Assembly (NCBI GenBank): GCA_963728355.1 | Contig: CAVSJQ010000007.1 | Span: 1-64,000, forward strand | Length of the DNA stretch: 64,000 bases | DNA from: Sva-07 sp963728355 | GTDB taxonomy: Bacteria > Actinomycetota > Acidimicrobiia > Acidimicrobiales > Ilumatobacteraceae | Reading direction: 5' to 3' | In this document: positions 35,061 through 44,229 of the stretch, one piece after another | Layout of the letters: each line of letters starts with the position of its first letter | How positions within the stretch are numbered: position 1 is the stretch's first letter | The notes under the pieces: generated by a model | Databases searched by the model: none | What the model was told of the DNA's origin: nothing | The model's input: the letters and a program-made list of their open reading frames with translations, nothing else | Made by a program: the position numbers and the translations under genes

Positions 35061-35528
35061 TCAAGCGTGGTGAGTGCGGGCCTGCGACTCTGATCGGACC
35101 AGTTCCTCCCGGGCTTCGATCACTCGGGAGTAGGAGGCAGCCAGCTCGGCGGCGTCGCCGGCGACGAGCGCCTTGAACATGTCGCCCTCGAGTTCAGCGA
35201 CCCGCAACCGAAGGTAGTAGTCGAGCATCTCCTTGAGGTGGGCAAGGACGATCTTGCCGGTCAGTAGCGGGTGGTTGTTGGTGACGTTGGCGTCGGTGAA
35301 TCGCAGTCCGTGTTCGAGTTCGACCTCCAAGCCGCGCCGAAACTCCTCGATGCGGATCTCGAGCGTCTCTCCGCCGAGCTCGGCCCGGATGGCTTCCGCC
35401 TCCTCGATCAACACCGCCGGCTCGTCGAGGCGGGTCCAGTCGCGAATCCCGAGTTCGGAGCAAGCCTTCCGGACCTCGACCGCAGACACATACTCAGCGT
35501 GATCGACCACCGTTTCCCTTTCGCTCAC
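35061..35528 (-). CDS. DUF5661-like protein
   Basis: About 155 residues. The segment FRRGLEVELEHGLRFTDANVTNNHPLLTGKIVLAHLKEMLDYYLRL is typical of DUF5661 (fr.GleVElEHg....tnvt.ddp..tGkIa.aHL.E..dYY). The preceding helix has RKACSELGIRDW. Function is unknown; the family is mostly small, helical and cytoplasmic. I chose GTG at 35528 (SERETVVDHAEY follows); the frame extends to 35606 without a better site. Confidence 0.7.
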   Translation of the reverse strand: MSERETVVDHAEYVSAVEVRKACSELGIRDWTRLDEPAVLIEEAEAIRAELGGETLEIRIEEFRRGLEVELEHGLRFTDANVTNNHPLLTGKIVLAHLKEMLDYYLRLRVAELEGDMFKALVAGDAAELAASYSRVIEAREELVRSESQARTHHA

Positions 35529-35844
35529 GTCAGCACTCTCGAGCACCGCTCGAGCGGAGACGCTACCACCTGACCTCCACAAGCTCGGCGAAGGATGTCC
35601 CATCACGCTCGACGGCGGGAACGCCCGCCCAATCGCCGCATGGCCCTTCCATCTTCAATCAGGCCCCAGTAGTGCGCTTCGTAATCCCGCCCGCCGGACG
35701 ACGTGTTCTGCCGCCGACAGTGACCGGGATTACGTGCTGGCCTACTCGGGCGGCAGCCCCTAACAGTGCGCCGGTACGCGAGCGGGCGGTCGATGGAATC
35801 GGTTGAGCGAAGTGTGCGCCTGATCCGTCGAACTCGGCGGGCGA
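35529..35844. other. Gene-free stretch with a 9-bp inverted repeat
   Basis: No convincing gene. GTAATCCCG (35681-35689) and CGGGATTAC (35725-35733) form a perfect inverted repeat separated by 35 bases. It could be a factor-independent stop or the footprint of a mobile element. No T-run follows. Confidence 0.35.
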
Positions 35845-36108
35845 TTACGCCGAGATCTTGGCTGCGTACTTACGCTGGGCGGCCTGCTTGGACACGCCGA
35901 GCATCGCTCCGATCTCAGACCAGGAACGGTCCGCGTTGCGAGCATCGCGGATGGCATCGAGCAACGCCGTGTCGACGTTGTCTCGCTGTTCCACCAGTTC
36001 GGCGATGGTCCGCAGCGCTGCAGTCCTCGCCTCGACGAGATCATTGGCGCCGACGTCGTCGGCCCAACGCTCGAGCGCTTCGGCCCGCTGTGCACGTGTC
36101 GTTGTCAT
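35845..36108 (-). CDS. Helix-turn-helix antitoxin-like protein
   Basis: An 87-residue protein beginning MTTTRAQRAEALERWADDVG. The C-terminal half is a helix-turn-helix (LLDAIRDARNADRSWSEIGA, MLGVSKQAAQRKYAAK). Small proteins of this form are paired with the upstream family in actinobacteria and probably act as antitoxin and autoregulator. The ATG at 36108 overlaps the stop of the upstream gene by 4 bases. Confidence 0.7.
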   Translation of the reverse strand: MTTTRAQRAEALERWADDVGANDLVEARTAALRTIAELVEQRDNVDTALLDAIRDARNADRSWSEIGAMLGVSKQAAQRKYAAKISA

Positions 36109-36341
36109 GGGGGCCACCAACCTTTCAGGAACTTGGATCGAGCCGGCATCGCATGGATGATCGCGAGGCCATCGGCATCATCGACAACACCAACCTCCAA
36201 CGGCTCGCCGTTCGCGGACGGTCCGATGAACATCGTGACGTCGGCATCGTCGGTCTCGAAGCCGCGCAAGTGGTGTCGGAGTGCGTGGAGCATGTCGTCA
36301 TCGGAGACACCGTGCTTGCGGGCGCTCGCCTCGATGTCCAC
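36105..36341 (-). CDS. BrnT/RelE-like toxin candidate
   Basis: A 78-residue protein: MDIEASARKHGVSDDDMLHA, then LRGFETDDADVTMFIGPSAN, PLEVGVVDDADGLAIIHAMP and ARSKFL. This compact pattern (helix, then strands ending in IHAMPAR.K) occurs in actinobacterial toxin-like proteins next to small helix-turn-helix genes. The fold and activity are inferred. It is first in a two-gene operon with the antitoxin. Confidence 0.65.
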   Translation of the reverse strand: MDIEASARKHGVSDDDMLHALRHHLRGFETDDADVTMFIGPSANGEPLEVGVVDDADGLAIIHAMPARSKFLKGWWPP

Positions 36342-36880
36342 CCGGCCAGGCTACGTATCGGACCACCGGACGTCAACATGTGTTGACGTCCGGTGCCAAA
36401 GTGTTGCGATTGTCCCGCACATCACGGCTCCTCTCTGCCAAGAGGTGGGTTCGGGATGGGCAGATGAGGACGTCTGTTGGACCTTGCGGTCGGCCGGCGT
36501 GATCAGCTTGCGCCTCAGTGCTGATGCTTCGGTGAGGCCACACCCCGAACCCGGCATCGAGGTGAGACCGCGGCAGGTTTTGAAGGGCTGCGCCCGGCCG
36601 TTCATGCGCAACGTGTCGGGCGATCTGTGTTGCTGAAGGTTGCCGCGCTTGGATGGCCACCGGGGCCAGGCTTGGTCTTGGGTCTGGTCGGGTGCCCGGT
36701 CGAGTTGGAGCTGTCGCCAGGAGGCGTCGCTGATGCGACGCATCAGACATCGCAAGATCGAAGACGGGATTAATCGAAGACGGGATGATGAGGTGTGCGG
36801 CTTGGGCAGATATGTCGGTGATCCACCCGCCCCTTCTCGCTGTCGGTGACGATGGTGCAGGGGCGCGATCGGAGGATCAC
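36342..36880. other. Gene-free stretch before the integrase pseudogene
   Basis: About 540 bases. Reading frames are short, Arg/Ser/Gln rich and lack recognisable domains or ribosome sites. I see no repeats. It probably holds decayed mobile DNA, given the neighbouring integrase pseudogene. Confidence 0.3.
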
Positions 36881-37701
36881 ATGAAGCCCATCACGTTCCC
36901 GAAGGACCGAACTCGACGCTGGCGGTTGTCTACGACTTGAAGGTGTTCTTCACGGTCATCGACGTCGACCCGATCGATGTCCGGCGACGTCACGTGCTCG
37001 AGTTCATCTGCGTCCAACGGACCGGTTCGACCGATTCGACGGTGGTGCCGATCGACTCCTCGGAGGGGTTGGCGTTGTCGACGATCCGGCGTCGCCTGTC
37101 GTCGCTGGCAGGATTCTATTCGCACCTCGTCGCCGTGGGTGAGCTCGACCACAATCCGGTGCAGCGCGGCTTGCCGGTGAGGTCTCCGGTGACGCGTGAC
37201 CGGCGGGTGATCCCACTGGTCCGACCGGTTCGTCATCTGCCGCGGATCCTCGATCACGACGACGTCATCAACATCGACGACCTGTCCACCGAGCGTGGAC
37301 ATCGCACGTTGGCGATCGTCCGCGAGGGCGGCAAGCACGTCACCATCCCGATCGCACCCCGCACCGGCCGAGCCCTTGACCTCTACATCGGCGAGCGGAC
37401 GATGGGTCCGATCTTCCTCGGCGTCGAAGGCGGACGCATGGACCGCTACTGCGCCGACAGGATGGTCAAACGGCTCGTGAAGCAGGCTGGGATCGACAAG
37501 CGCATCTCACCGCACAGCCTGCGCCATTCGTTCATCACCGCCGCCCTCGACGCCGGCGTCCCGCTGCGCGACGTACAGGAAGCAGCGAGTCACGCTGACC
37601 CGAGAACGACCATGCGATACGACCGTGCCCGGCGCAGCCTCGACCGGCACGCCACCTACATCGTGTCCACGTTCATCGCCGGCGCGACCCGGCCGGGTTG
37701 A
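36881..37701 (+). pseudogene. Tyrosine recombinase (XerC/D-like) pseudogene with two internal deletions
   Basis: GGAGGA at 36871 precedes ATG 36881, giving MKPITFPKDRTRRWRLSTT and a stop. One frame over, STLAVVYDLKVFFTVIDVDP continues the core-binding domain, so sequence was lost after RRW. The second lesion joins RVIPLVRPVRHLPRILDHDD to INIDDLSTERGHRTLAIVRE. Relatives have about 40 residues here, including the first catalytic arginine in a GLRVSEA motif; these are absent. The C-terminal half is well kept: GRMDRYCADRMVKRL, SPHSLRHSFITAAL, ASHADPRTTMRYDRA. It cannot be an active recombinase. Confidence 0.8.
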
Positions 37702-37742
37702 CGGATCGACGTCAATCCCTCGACGTTCGTATCCGTTTGTAA

Positions 37743-37755
37743 TACACTCGTGTCG
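37743..37755 (+). promoter_or_regulatory. Minus-10 element of a probably leaderless TA operon
   Basis: TACACT (37743-37748) fits TANNNT and ends six bases before the GTG at 37755. No ribosome site precedes the GTG, which suggests transcription begins at the start codon. The -35 region (about TCGACG, 37720-37725) is weak. Confidence 0.4.
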
Positions 37756-38060
37756 TGGGTGAGTTGTTCGATCTGGACCGGTTGGACGACACCGACCCGT
37801 TCGAGATCGACCGCCAAGCCGCCCACCTGTTCAAACACGACCCCTACGGCATCGACAACATCTACGAGATCTGGAACTCCGACCCGCTGTTCTACCCGGC
37901 CAAACCACCAGCGCACTGGCTGATGGCTGCCGAGATCGCCGGCGAGGTGTTGATGGTGCCGCTCGCCCCGTCCGACCACGACGACCCGACCAGATGCCGA
38001 CCGATCGGCTGTTACCTCGCTGCCAAGCACCTTGCCGACCGATACAAGGAGGACCGATGA
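37755..38060 (+). CDS. Toxin-like protein of a two-gene TA module
   Basis: A 101-residue protein: GELFDLDRLDDTDPFEIDRQ, AAHLFKHDPYGIDNIYEIWN, PAHWLMAAEIAGEVLMVPLA and IGCYLAAKHLADRYKED. The layout (short helix, strands with W.M.AEI.GEVLMVPLA, terminal helix) resembles small BrnT/RelE-superfamily toxins found next to ribbon-helix-helix genes. It is not matched to a named family. The GTG start is supported by the adjacent -10 box; the stop overlaps the antitoxin start (ATGA). Confidence 0.65.
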   Translation: MGELFDLDRLDDTDPFEIDRQAAHLFKHDPYGIDNIYEIWNSDPLFYPAKPPAHWLMAAEIAGEVLMVPLAPSDHDDPTRCRPIGCYLAAKHLADRYKEDR

Positions 38061-38299
38061 CCACCAAGAAGATGACCCGACAAGAAGAACACGACTTCTA
38101 CGCCGACCCCGACAACCAGACACCCCAAGGACCGGCCCGGCGCCGTACATCGAAGTTGTCCGAGCTCGTCCCCGTTCGGTTCCCGCCCGAGACCCTCGCC
38201 AAGATCCGCGACGCCGCTGACGCCGATGACCGGTCCGTCTCGGCATGGATCCGCAGGGCGGTCGACCGCGAGCTTGAACAGACCAGCAGGACCGCCTGA
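38057..38299 (+). CDS. Ribbon-helix-helix (CopG/Arc-type) antitoxin
   Basis: An 80-residue protein with an acidic lead MTRQEEHDFYADPDNQTPQG and the RHH domain SELVPVRFPPETLAKIRDAA, DADDRSVSAWIRRAVDRELE. The EEHDFYADP... opening is common in actinobacterial RHH antitoxins. It has an AAGGAGG ribosome site inside the toxin gene and a 4-bp overlap. It likely binds the operon promoter and the toxin. Confidence 0.8.
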   Translation: MTTKKMTRQEEHDFYADPDNQTPQGPARRRTSKLSELVPVRFPPETLAKIRDAADADDRSVSAWIRRAVDRELEQTSRTA

Positions 38300-38321
38300 A
38301 CACCCAGCATCGGCAGCGCCA

Positions 38322-38439
38322 TTACGAGCGTGCGCTACCGAGCACTCATGTCGCTCGTAACGCCGGCGATGCAGCGCGGCGATGTGCCTTACGCAACGGG
38401 ATTATCGCTCGGGTCCCGGCGCGTTTCGACCGAGCGATA
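38322..38439. terminator. Two tandem inverted repeats after the TA module
   Basis: TTACGAGCG (38322-38330) pairs with CGCTCGTAA (38352-38360). TATCGCTCGG (38403-38412) pairs with CCGAGCGATA (38430-38439). Both are perfect, with loops of 17-21 bases. There is no T-run. They could end transcription of the TA operon or be remnants of a mobile element; the stretch 38300-38536 has no gene. Confidence 0.4.
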
Positions 38440-38536
38440 CGTGCCGTTCCTGAGCGGGTCGACCGAACGCCATCGCTGAGCGATATGGGTATCCCGAAGG
38501 CCAAGTCGGGGACAGGTGCGACTGCTGCGGACTAGC

Positions 38537-39526
38537 TTGACAACCTTGCGCGTCCTCGTTGCCATCACCTCGGGCTTCGGCCACATCCGGCCTTCGGCCC
38601 CAATCGCCGATGCTGCGGTTGCTCGTGGACACGAGGTCCGCTACGTCGTGAGTTCAGCGAGCAACTGATGGGCGGCAACCCCCGAGGCTCCGGTGCCCCG
38701 CCCCGGCGGAGTTCACGACTGGACTCGGCTTGATGACCGACGTCGTGGTGCCTGCCGACGTCACCGCGTTGCTCGACCGTCTTCCAGAACCTGAGTCCGA
38801 TGGCGCAGCGATGTTCCGACGGTTCTTCGTCCGCGCCGCCGCAGCTGTGCCGTTCGTTCGCGCGCTTACCGAGGAGTGGCAGCCCGATGTGATCTTGCGC
38901 GACACCGCTGGTTCGATGGCCACAGCGTCCCGGCGAATACTCACTTCGTGCAGCCGGTGGAGCCAGCACCGATGCCTGGTAAGTCGCTCGCAGCGGTCCT
39001 CGATGGCCGGGACGAACGACCGTTGGTGTACGTGACGTTCGGAACGGCGTTCAACACACCTGATCTGTTCCAACAAGTCTTCGACGCTCTCGCCGATCTC
39101 GACGTCCAGGTGATCGCCACCATCGGGCTCAACAACGACGTCGCCGACCTCTCGGTCCCCGGCAATGTCCGAACGGTTCCGTTCCTCTCGCAGGGGCTCA
39201 TCCTCGAACATGCAGATCTCGTGGTCGCGCACGGCGGCTACGGCTCTCTGACAGGAGCTCTCCGACGGGGCCTGCCCATTCTGAGTCTGCCGCTCGCACC
39301 GCCGGACAATCGGTTCAACGCAGCCCGGCTGGTGGAGCTGGGCGCAGGGCTCGCCCTCGAGCAGGAAGAACGTACGGCCGATGCGATTCGGAAGTCCGTC
39401 CAGCGGCTGCTCGACGAGCGTGAGTACCGCGAACGCGCCGGAGAGATCGCTGAGGAGATTGCTTTGTTCCCATCAGTCGATCATGCGGCCGAGCTCCTCG
39501 AACGACTTGCGGTCCCAGCGGACTGA
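38537..39526 (+). pseudogene. Broken MGT-type glycosyltransferase
   Basis: Three pieces of one UDP-glycosyltransferase-like gene lie in different frames. First, TTG 38537 gives LRVLVAITSGFGHIRPSAPI, then ADAAVARGHEVRYVVSSASN and a stop. Second, 38733-38955 gives PDVILRDTAG. Third, the frame through 39526 holds the donor-binding half: RPLVYVTFGTAFNTPDLFQQ, VPFLSQGLILEHADLVVAHG, GYGSLTGALRRGLPILSLPL. About 100 residues of the centre are missing. The C-terminal frame alone cannot bind acceptor, so this is a pseudogene. Confidence 0.78.
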
Positions 39527-39820
39527 CCCAGTCCGTCGCTATTGGCTCGACCGTCAAACAACGCCGTATCAGAGGCACACTTCGACACCTGCCGACGATG
39601 CTCGAACGCGCCCTGTATCCGGCACGACGAGCGGTACGACGACGGCGCCCGCCGGTCACCGTCCGTGATCGCGATATCGAGTGGGTTCGGCCAGCAGAGC
39701 GCTTCATCATCCATTTCGTGCGAACGGGGACACTCGCACAGAACGGGTGACGCCGATCGCGTCGTTGTGCTCCACAATCGAGTCGTACCGGCCAGTCGAC
39801 CGCGATCACAGGGAGAAGTG

Positions 39821-41239
39821 ATGGGCACCTCGGAGAATTCGCAGCGTGATCCACGCTGGTCGCTCGAGAGTCGGCGCGAGCCCAAGGCCACGCGAGCGGC
39901 CGCTGGGCGGGAGCGGCGCGACACCGTGCCGCTCGAGGCGCACGCCGATCTCGTCGTTCCGGCCGAGCGTGCGAGCGCGCTGTCGATCCTGCAGGCCCAG
40001 GACGCGAACCGGCTGCAGTACCTGGTCCCGATCCGGTACGGGCGCATGTTGGCCACGCCGTTCACGTTCTTGCGCGGGTCGGCGGCCGTGATGGCCACCG
40101 ACCTGGCGGCCGGCCCGCGGACCGACCTGACCGTGCAGTTGTGCGGCGATGCCCACCTGTCGAACTTCGGGATGTTCTCGTCGCCCGAGCGCCGTCTCGT
40201 GTTCGACATCAACGATTTCGACGAGACACTTCCGGGACCGTTCGAATGGGACGTCAAACGACTCGCCGCCAGCGTCGTCGTAGCGGGCAGGAACAACCGT
40301 TTCGACGAGAAGACCAACAGAAAGGTGGCGCGAGCGGCCATCGCCGCCTATCGCCAGGCGATCGGGACCGCCGCGGCGATGAACCCCCTCGATCTCTTCT
40401 ACTACCGGTTGGATGTCGAGGAGCTGGCCAAGACGCTTGCCACGGCGAAGAGCGATCGGCGGCGCCTGGCCAAGAACCGCAAGAAGTCCGCCAGGAAGAA
40501 CAGTCTCGGCGCGCTCGGCAAGCTCACCGAGGTGGTCGACGGCAGACGCGTGATCGTGTCGAACCCCCCCCTGATCGTGGCGATGAGCGATGAGCAACGC
40601 CGGGAGGAGATGACACGAATCGAGGGGTTCTTCGACGACTACCAGGCGACGCTGAACGCTGACCGTCGCCAACTCATGGACCGGTACTCGCTGACCGACA
40701 TCGCCCGCAAGGTGGTCGGCGTCGGCAGCGTCGGTACCCGATGTCTCATCGCGTTGTTCGAGTCGGGCGATGGCGAACCGCTGTTCCTGCAGATCAAGGA
40801 GGCGGCCCCGTCGGTGCTCGAGGCGCCTCTGGAGCCGAGCGGATTCGACCAGGAAGGCCACCGCGTCGTCGACGGGCAACGAAAGATCCAGGCGACGCCC
40901 GACGCGCTGCTCGGGTGGGCCCGCTACGAGCGTGGCGACGAATCGACCACCGACTTCTACGTCCGTCAACTCTGGGATGGCAAGGCGTCGGCCGAGGTCG
41001 AGACCATGACGCCGGATGTCCTGCAGCGCTACGCGATGGCCTGCGGTGCCGCGCTCGGACGAGCCCACGCCCGCTCCGGCGATGCGTCCATGATCTCCGG
41101 GTACGTCGGCGACGACGACACCTTCGATCGGGCGGTCGCCCGGTTCGCCGAGGCCTACGCGGATCGCACCGAACAGGACTACGACGAACTCATCGATGCC
41201 GTCGACGACGGCCGCGTGCAGATCGTTCGCGATCTCTGA
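39821..41239 (+). CDS. DUF2252 family protein
   Basis: A 472-residue cytoplasmic protein. The family core is CGDAHLSNFGMFSSPERRLV followed by FDINDFDETLPGPFEWDVKR, a kinase-like active-site arrangement (HxxN and D). IKEAAPSVLEAPL and GHRVVDGQRKIQ also fit. Biochemical activity is not known; the fold is related to aminoglycoside phosphotransferase/protein kinase-like enzymes. The ATG at 39821 has a GGGAGAAG ribosome site. It lies about 90 bases before a LuxR-type regulator. Confidence 0.85.
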   Translation: MGTSENSQRDPRWSLESRREPKATRAAAGRERRDTVPLEAHADLVVPAERASALSILQAQDANRLQYLVPIRYGRMLATPFTFLRGSAAVMATDLAAGPRTDLTVQLCGDAHLSNFGMFSSPERRLVFDINDFDETLPGPFEWDVKRLAASVVVAGRNNRFDEKTNRKVARAAIAAYRQAIGTAAAMNPLDLFYYRLDVEELAKTLATAKSDRRRLAKNRKKSARKNSLGALGKLTEVVDGRRVIVSNPPLIVAMSDEQRREEMTRIEGFFDDYQATLNADRRQLMDRYSLTDIARKVVGVGSVGTRCLIALFESGDGEPLFLQIKEAAPSVLEAPLEPSGFDQEGHRVVDGQRKIQATPDALLGWARYERGDESTTDFYVRQLWDGKASAEVETMTPDVLQRYAMACGAALGRAHARSGDASMISGYVGDDDTFDRAVARFAEAYADRTEQDYDELIDAVDDGRVQIVRDL

Positions 41240-41327
41240 ACAGGTCGTCGGGGGTCTGGCGTCTCGACGTCGGAGCCCCCACCTTCAGCAACGTCCAGGC
41301 GGCGTTCCACTAACGTGCATCGCGATC

Positions 41328-43574
41328 ATGAGCATGCGAGTCGAGGCGACCGACGTCCACCAGGTCCTGGTCGCAGCGAAGACCAGCGTTCCACGCCGTC
41401 ACCCGAGGGTCATTCGGCGTCAACGCCTGACGAGCCGGCTCGCCGCCAGCGAAGATCTCCCGCTGGTCGTCGTGTCGGCGCCGGTCGGATACGGAAAGAC
41501 GACGCTGCTCGCCGACTGGCTGCGGCACGACGACCGTGCGGTTGCGTGGGTGTCGTTGGATCGCGCCGACGACGACGTCGCGACACTGATGGCATCGATC
41601 GTCGCGGGGGTGAAGCGGGTGCGAGAGCTTGACCCCTCCCTCTCCGAGGAGCTGACTTCGCCTGATGTCTCCGTGCTCGGCCGGGTCGTACCGGCGTTGG
41701 CCGCCTCGATCGGCGCGGTCGATGAGCCGCTCGTCATCGTGTTGGACCACCTCGACGAGATCCGATCACTCGACTGCCAGGACGCCCTCCGCCTGCTCCT
41801 CGATCTCCTGCCCGACCAGGTCCAGCTGGTCGTGTCGAGTCATCGGGACGTGTGGCTCGCCGCCGGCCGCCGGCGCGTGCGCGGCGAGGTGCTCGAGATC
41901 GGCGCAACCGATCTGGTCTTCGACGTCGTCGAGGTGGCGGAACTCCTCGATCTCCATGGGGTCGCATCGTCGCCCGAACGCGTCCGTCAATTGCTCGAGC
42001 GAACAGAGGGATGGCCCGCCGGCCTGGCGCTCCTCTCGCCGATCTACCGCAGCGGCCCCGCCGCGATCGGTTCTACCATGGCACCGTTGTCGCCCGACCG
42101 GGCCGTCTCGGAGTTCATCCGGTCGGAGGTCCTGGCCGAGCTATCACCGGAGATCGATCGCTTTCTCCATCGAACGGCGATTCTGGACGTGTTGAGCGCT
42201 CCGTTGTGCGACGCTGTGCTCGACTCGACGCAGTCGGCTGCAGTGTTGGAGACGTTGTTGGGTGCCGGTCTGTTCATCACGCCACTCGATGGTGGCGGCT
42301 GGTACCGATATCACCCGCTCTTCAGAACTGTGCTTCTCGACGAGGTCAGCCGTGTGGAACCGGACACCGTCCGGGAGCTCCACCTGCGCGCCGCTCGCTG
42401 GTGGGCGTCAGCGGGTTCCGTCGAGCACACGATCGAACATGCCCGCGCCGGCGGCGATCTCACCGTCGCTGCTGACCTGATCGTCAGGGAGATCTCGCGG
42501 GCGTACAACGACGGGCGGTTGAGCGCGGTCAGGAGGTGGCTGGACGAACTCGGCGAGGAGATGATCGAACGGAATCCGGAACTGGCCGGACTGGTCGGCT
42601 GGCTGGAAGCGTTGACCGGGAATGCCGTCGAAGCGCAACGCTGGGCCGACCGCATCGAGCACCTGACGCCCGAAGGTGCCTCGGAAGTTGAGTCGTTCGC
42701 GTCGAGCCGTGCCGCGCTCCGGGCCTTCCTCTGTGCGCATGGCATCGAGCAGATGGAATTGGACGCGAGATCGGTCGTGACCAACGAGCCGGTCTGGGGT
42801 CCATGGCGGCCGGCATCCCTCGGCTTCCTCGCGGCCGCCCGATGGTTGCAGGGCGACGACGACGAAGCGCTCGCGCTGTTCTCGGAGAGCATCGAGGTGA
42901 CGACCGCGATCGACGGATTCGAGGATCCGGAGGCGCGCTACCTCGCGTATCGTGCGGTGCTGTCGATGGATCGTGGGAACTGGGCGGGTGCTGACCGTGA
43001 CATCGAACTCGCCGTCTCGGTGGTCGAGCGAGCACATCTCTCGGAGTACGCCGTCAACTCGATCGTCGAAGCGGCCCGCGCCCGCCTGTTGCTGCATCGC
43101 AACGAGACCGAGCGGGGTCGGATGTCGTTGTTCAACGCCATGCGTTTGCGGACGTCGGTCACCTGGGTGAATCCGTGGGGTGCGGTGTGGGTGCGTCTCG
43201 AGATGGCCGATGCGCACCTGTTGTTGGGCGATCCCGAGGCTGCCAGGATGCTGCTGCACGAGGTCGAAGGGGTCCTGTACCGGCGACCGAAGCTCGCCCA
43301 CCTCGGAGCGCGCACGGACCTGCTTCGCGAGACGTTGAGTCGCTGGCCGACCGATCGGGACGGTACGGCGCTGTCGACCGCCGAGCTCCGTGTGTTGCCG
43401 TACTTGCAGACGCATCTCTCGCTCAAGGAGATCGGTGAACGGTTGTACGTCTCGAGGAACACGGTCAGCACCCAGACCAACTCGATCTACCGGAAGCTGG
43501 CGGTGTCGGGTCGCAGCGAGGCCGTCGACCGGGCCCGGGAGTTGGGCCTGCTGGCTCCGAGCGTGCTCGGCTGA
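41328..43574 (+). CDS. Second MalT-like LuxR-family regulator
   Basis: A 748-residue STAND ATPase regulator. KTSVPRRHPRVIRRQRLTSR is the MalT-type entry, with Walker A SAPVGYGKTTLLADWL, AWVSLDRADDD and Walker B-like PLVIVLDHLDEI. Helical repeats span about 340-670. The LuxR domain LSTAELRVLPYLQTHLSLKE, LYVSRNTVSTQTNSIYRKLA ends the chain. It shares layout with the 30.1-kb regulator, and both neighbour ClC and DUF1269-type genes. The start is the first of two close ATGs (41328, 41334). Confidence 0.87.
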   Translation: MSMRVEATDVHQVLVAAKTSVPRRHPRVIRRQRLTSRLAASEDLPLVVVSAPVGYGKTTLLADWLRHDDRAVAWVSLDRADDDVATLMASIVAGVKRVRELDPSLSEELTSPDVSVLGRVVPALAASIGAVDEPLVIVLDHLDEIRSLDCQDALRLLLDLLPDQVQLVVSSHRDVWLAAGRRRVRGEVLEIGATDLVFDVVEVAELLDLHGVASSPERVRQLLERTEGWPAGLALLSPIYRSGPAAIGSTMAPLSPDRAVSEFIRSEVLAELSPEIDRFLHRTAILDVLSAPLCDAVLDSTQSAAVLETLLGAGLFITPLDGGGWYRYHPLFRTVLLDEVSRVEPDTVRELHLRAARWWASAGSVEHTIEHARAGGDLTVAADLIVREISRAYNDGRLSAVRRWLDELGEEMIERNPELAGLVGWLEALTGNAVEAQRWADRIEHLTPEGASEVESFASSRAALRAFLCAHGIEQMELDARSVVTNEPVWGPWRPASLGFLAAARWLQGDDDEALALFSESIEVTTAIDGFEDPEARYLAYRAVLSMDRGNWAGADRDIELAVSVVERAHLSEYAVNSIVEAARARLLLHRNETERGRMSLFNAMRLRTSVTWVNPWGAVWVRLEMADAHLLLGDPEAARMLLHEVEGVLYRRPKLAHLGARTDLLRETLSRWPTDRDGTALSTAELRVLPYLQTHLSLKEIGERLYVSRNTVSTQTNSIYRKLAVSGRSEAVDRARELGLLAPSVLG

Positions 43575-43695
43575 CATCGAGGACTCGCCGCTCCATCCCG
43601 TCGGCGATCGGATCACCCAGGTTGCATGACTGCTCCAACGCGGGTCGCCATCAAGATGGCCTTTGCACGCAGTCCACCGATCGAAGGAGCAGCAC

Positions 43696-44223
43696 ATGGC
43701 ACTCGACACATTCATGGCGTACGTCGGGGTCTACTCGAGCGTCGACGATGCCGAGGCCGACTACGACGCGGTCCACGACCTCCACACCAAGGAGGGTCTG
43801 CTCGACGCATATGACGCCGCGGTGATCGAGCGCACGGAACACGGCAAGGTCAAGATCGTCAAGAAGCACGAGACACCGACGCGTGTCGGTGCAGTCGGCG
43901 GTGGGACCGTCGGTCTCGCGACCGGCCTCGTCGTCGCGCTGTTCCCAGCGGCGGCGATCGGTGGTGGACTGCTGGCTGCGACAACCGGTGGTGGCGCCGC
44001 GCTCGGTGCGCTCGCCGGCCACGCGGCAGCCGGCATGAGCCGGAAGGACCTCAAGGAGCTCGGCGAGAACCTCGATGCCGGCCAGGCCGGTCTCGTCGTG
44101 ATCGGCGTGTCCGACATGGGCGCCAAGATCGAGGGCGTCATGACCACGGCCGACAAGGTCGAGGAGAAGAAGCTCGAAGCGGACACCGCCGAGATCCAGA
44201 AGGACGCCGAAGCGGCAGGCTGA
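43696..44223 (+). CDS. DUF1269 family protein with glycine-rich membrane segment
   Basis: A 175-residue protein. The N-terminal ferredoxin-like half (TFMAYVGVYSSVDDAEADYD, AVIERTEHGKVKIVKKHETP) precedes a Gly/Ala-rich hairpin (TVGLATGLVVALFPAAAIGG, GAALGALAGHAAAGMSRKD). A second alpha-beta half follows (LGENLDAGQAGLVVIGVSDM). Function is unknown. A GAAGGAG ribosome site precedes the ATG. It is 6 bases before the sulP gene, so the two are one operon. A damaged relative is at 34.3 kb. Confidence 0.8.
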   Translation: MALDTFMAYVGVYSSVDDAEADYDAVHDLHTKEGLLDAYDAAVIERTEHGKVKIVKKHETPTRVGAVGGGTVGLATGLVVALFPAAAIGGGLLAATTGGGAALGALAGHAAAGMSRKDLKELGENLDAGQAGLVVIGVSDMGAKIEGVMTTADKVEEKKLEADTAEIQKDAEAAG

Positions 44224-44229
44224 CGCACG

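Noticed and set aside
36351..36755. Minus-strand 134-residue frame in the gap before the integrase pseudogene
   Set aside because: No ribosome site, no family similarity, Arg/Ser/Gln-rich composition; treated as non-coding.
35681..38439. Integron attC sites suggested by paired inverted repeats
   Set aside because: The repeats lack the core GTTRRRY/RYYYAAC pattern, differ from each other and no integron integrase is present.
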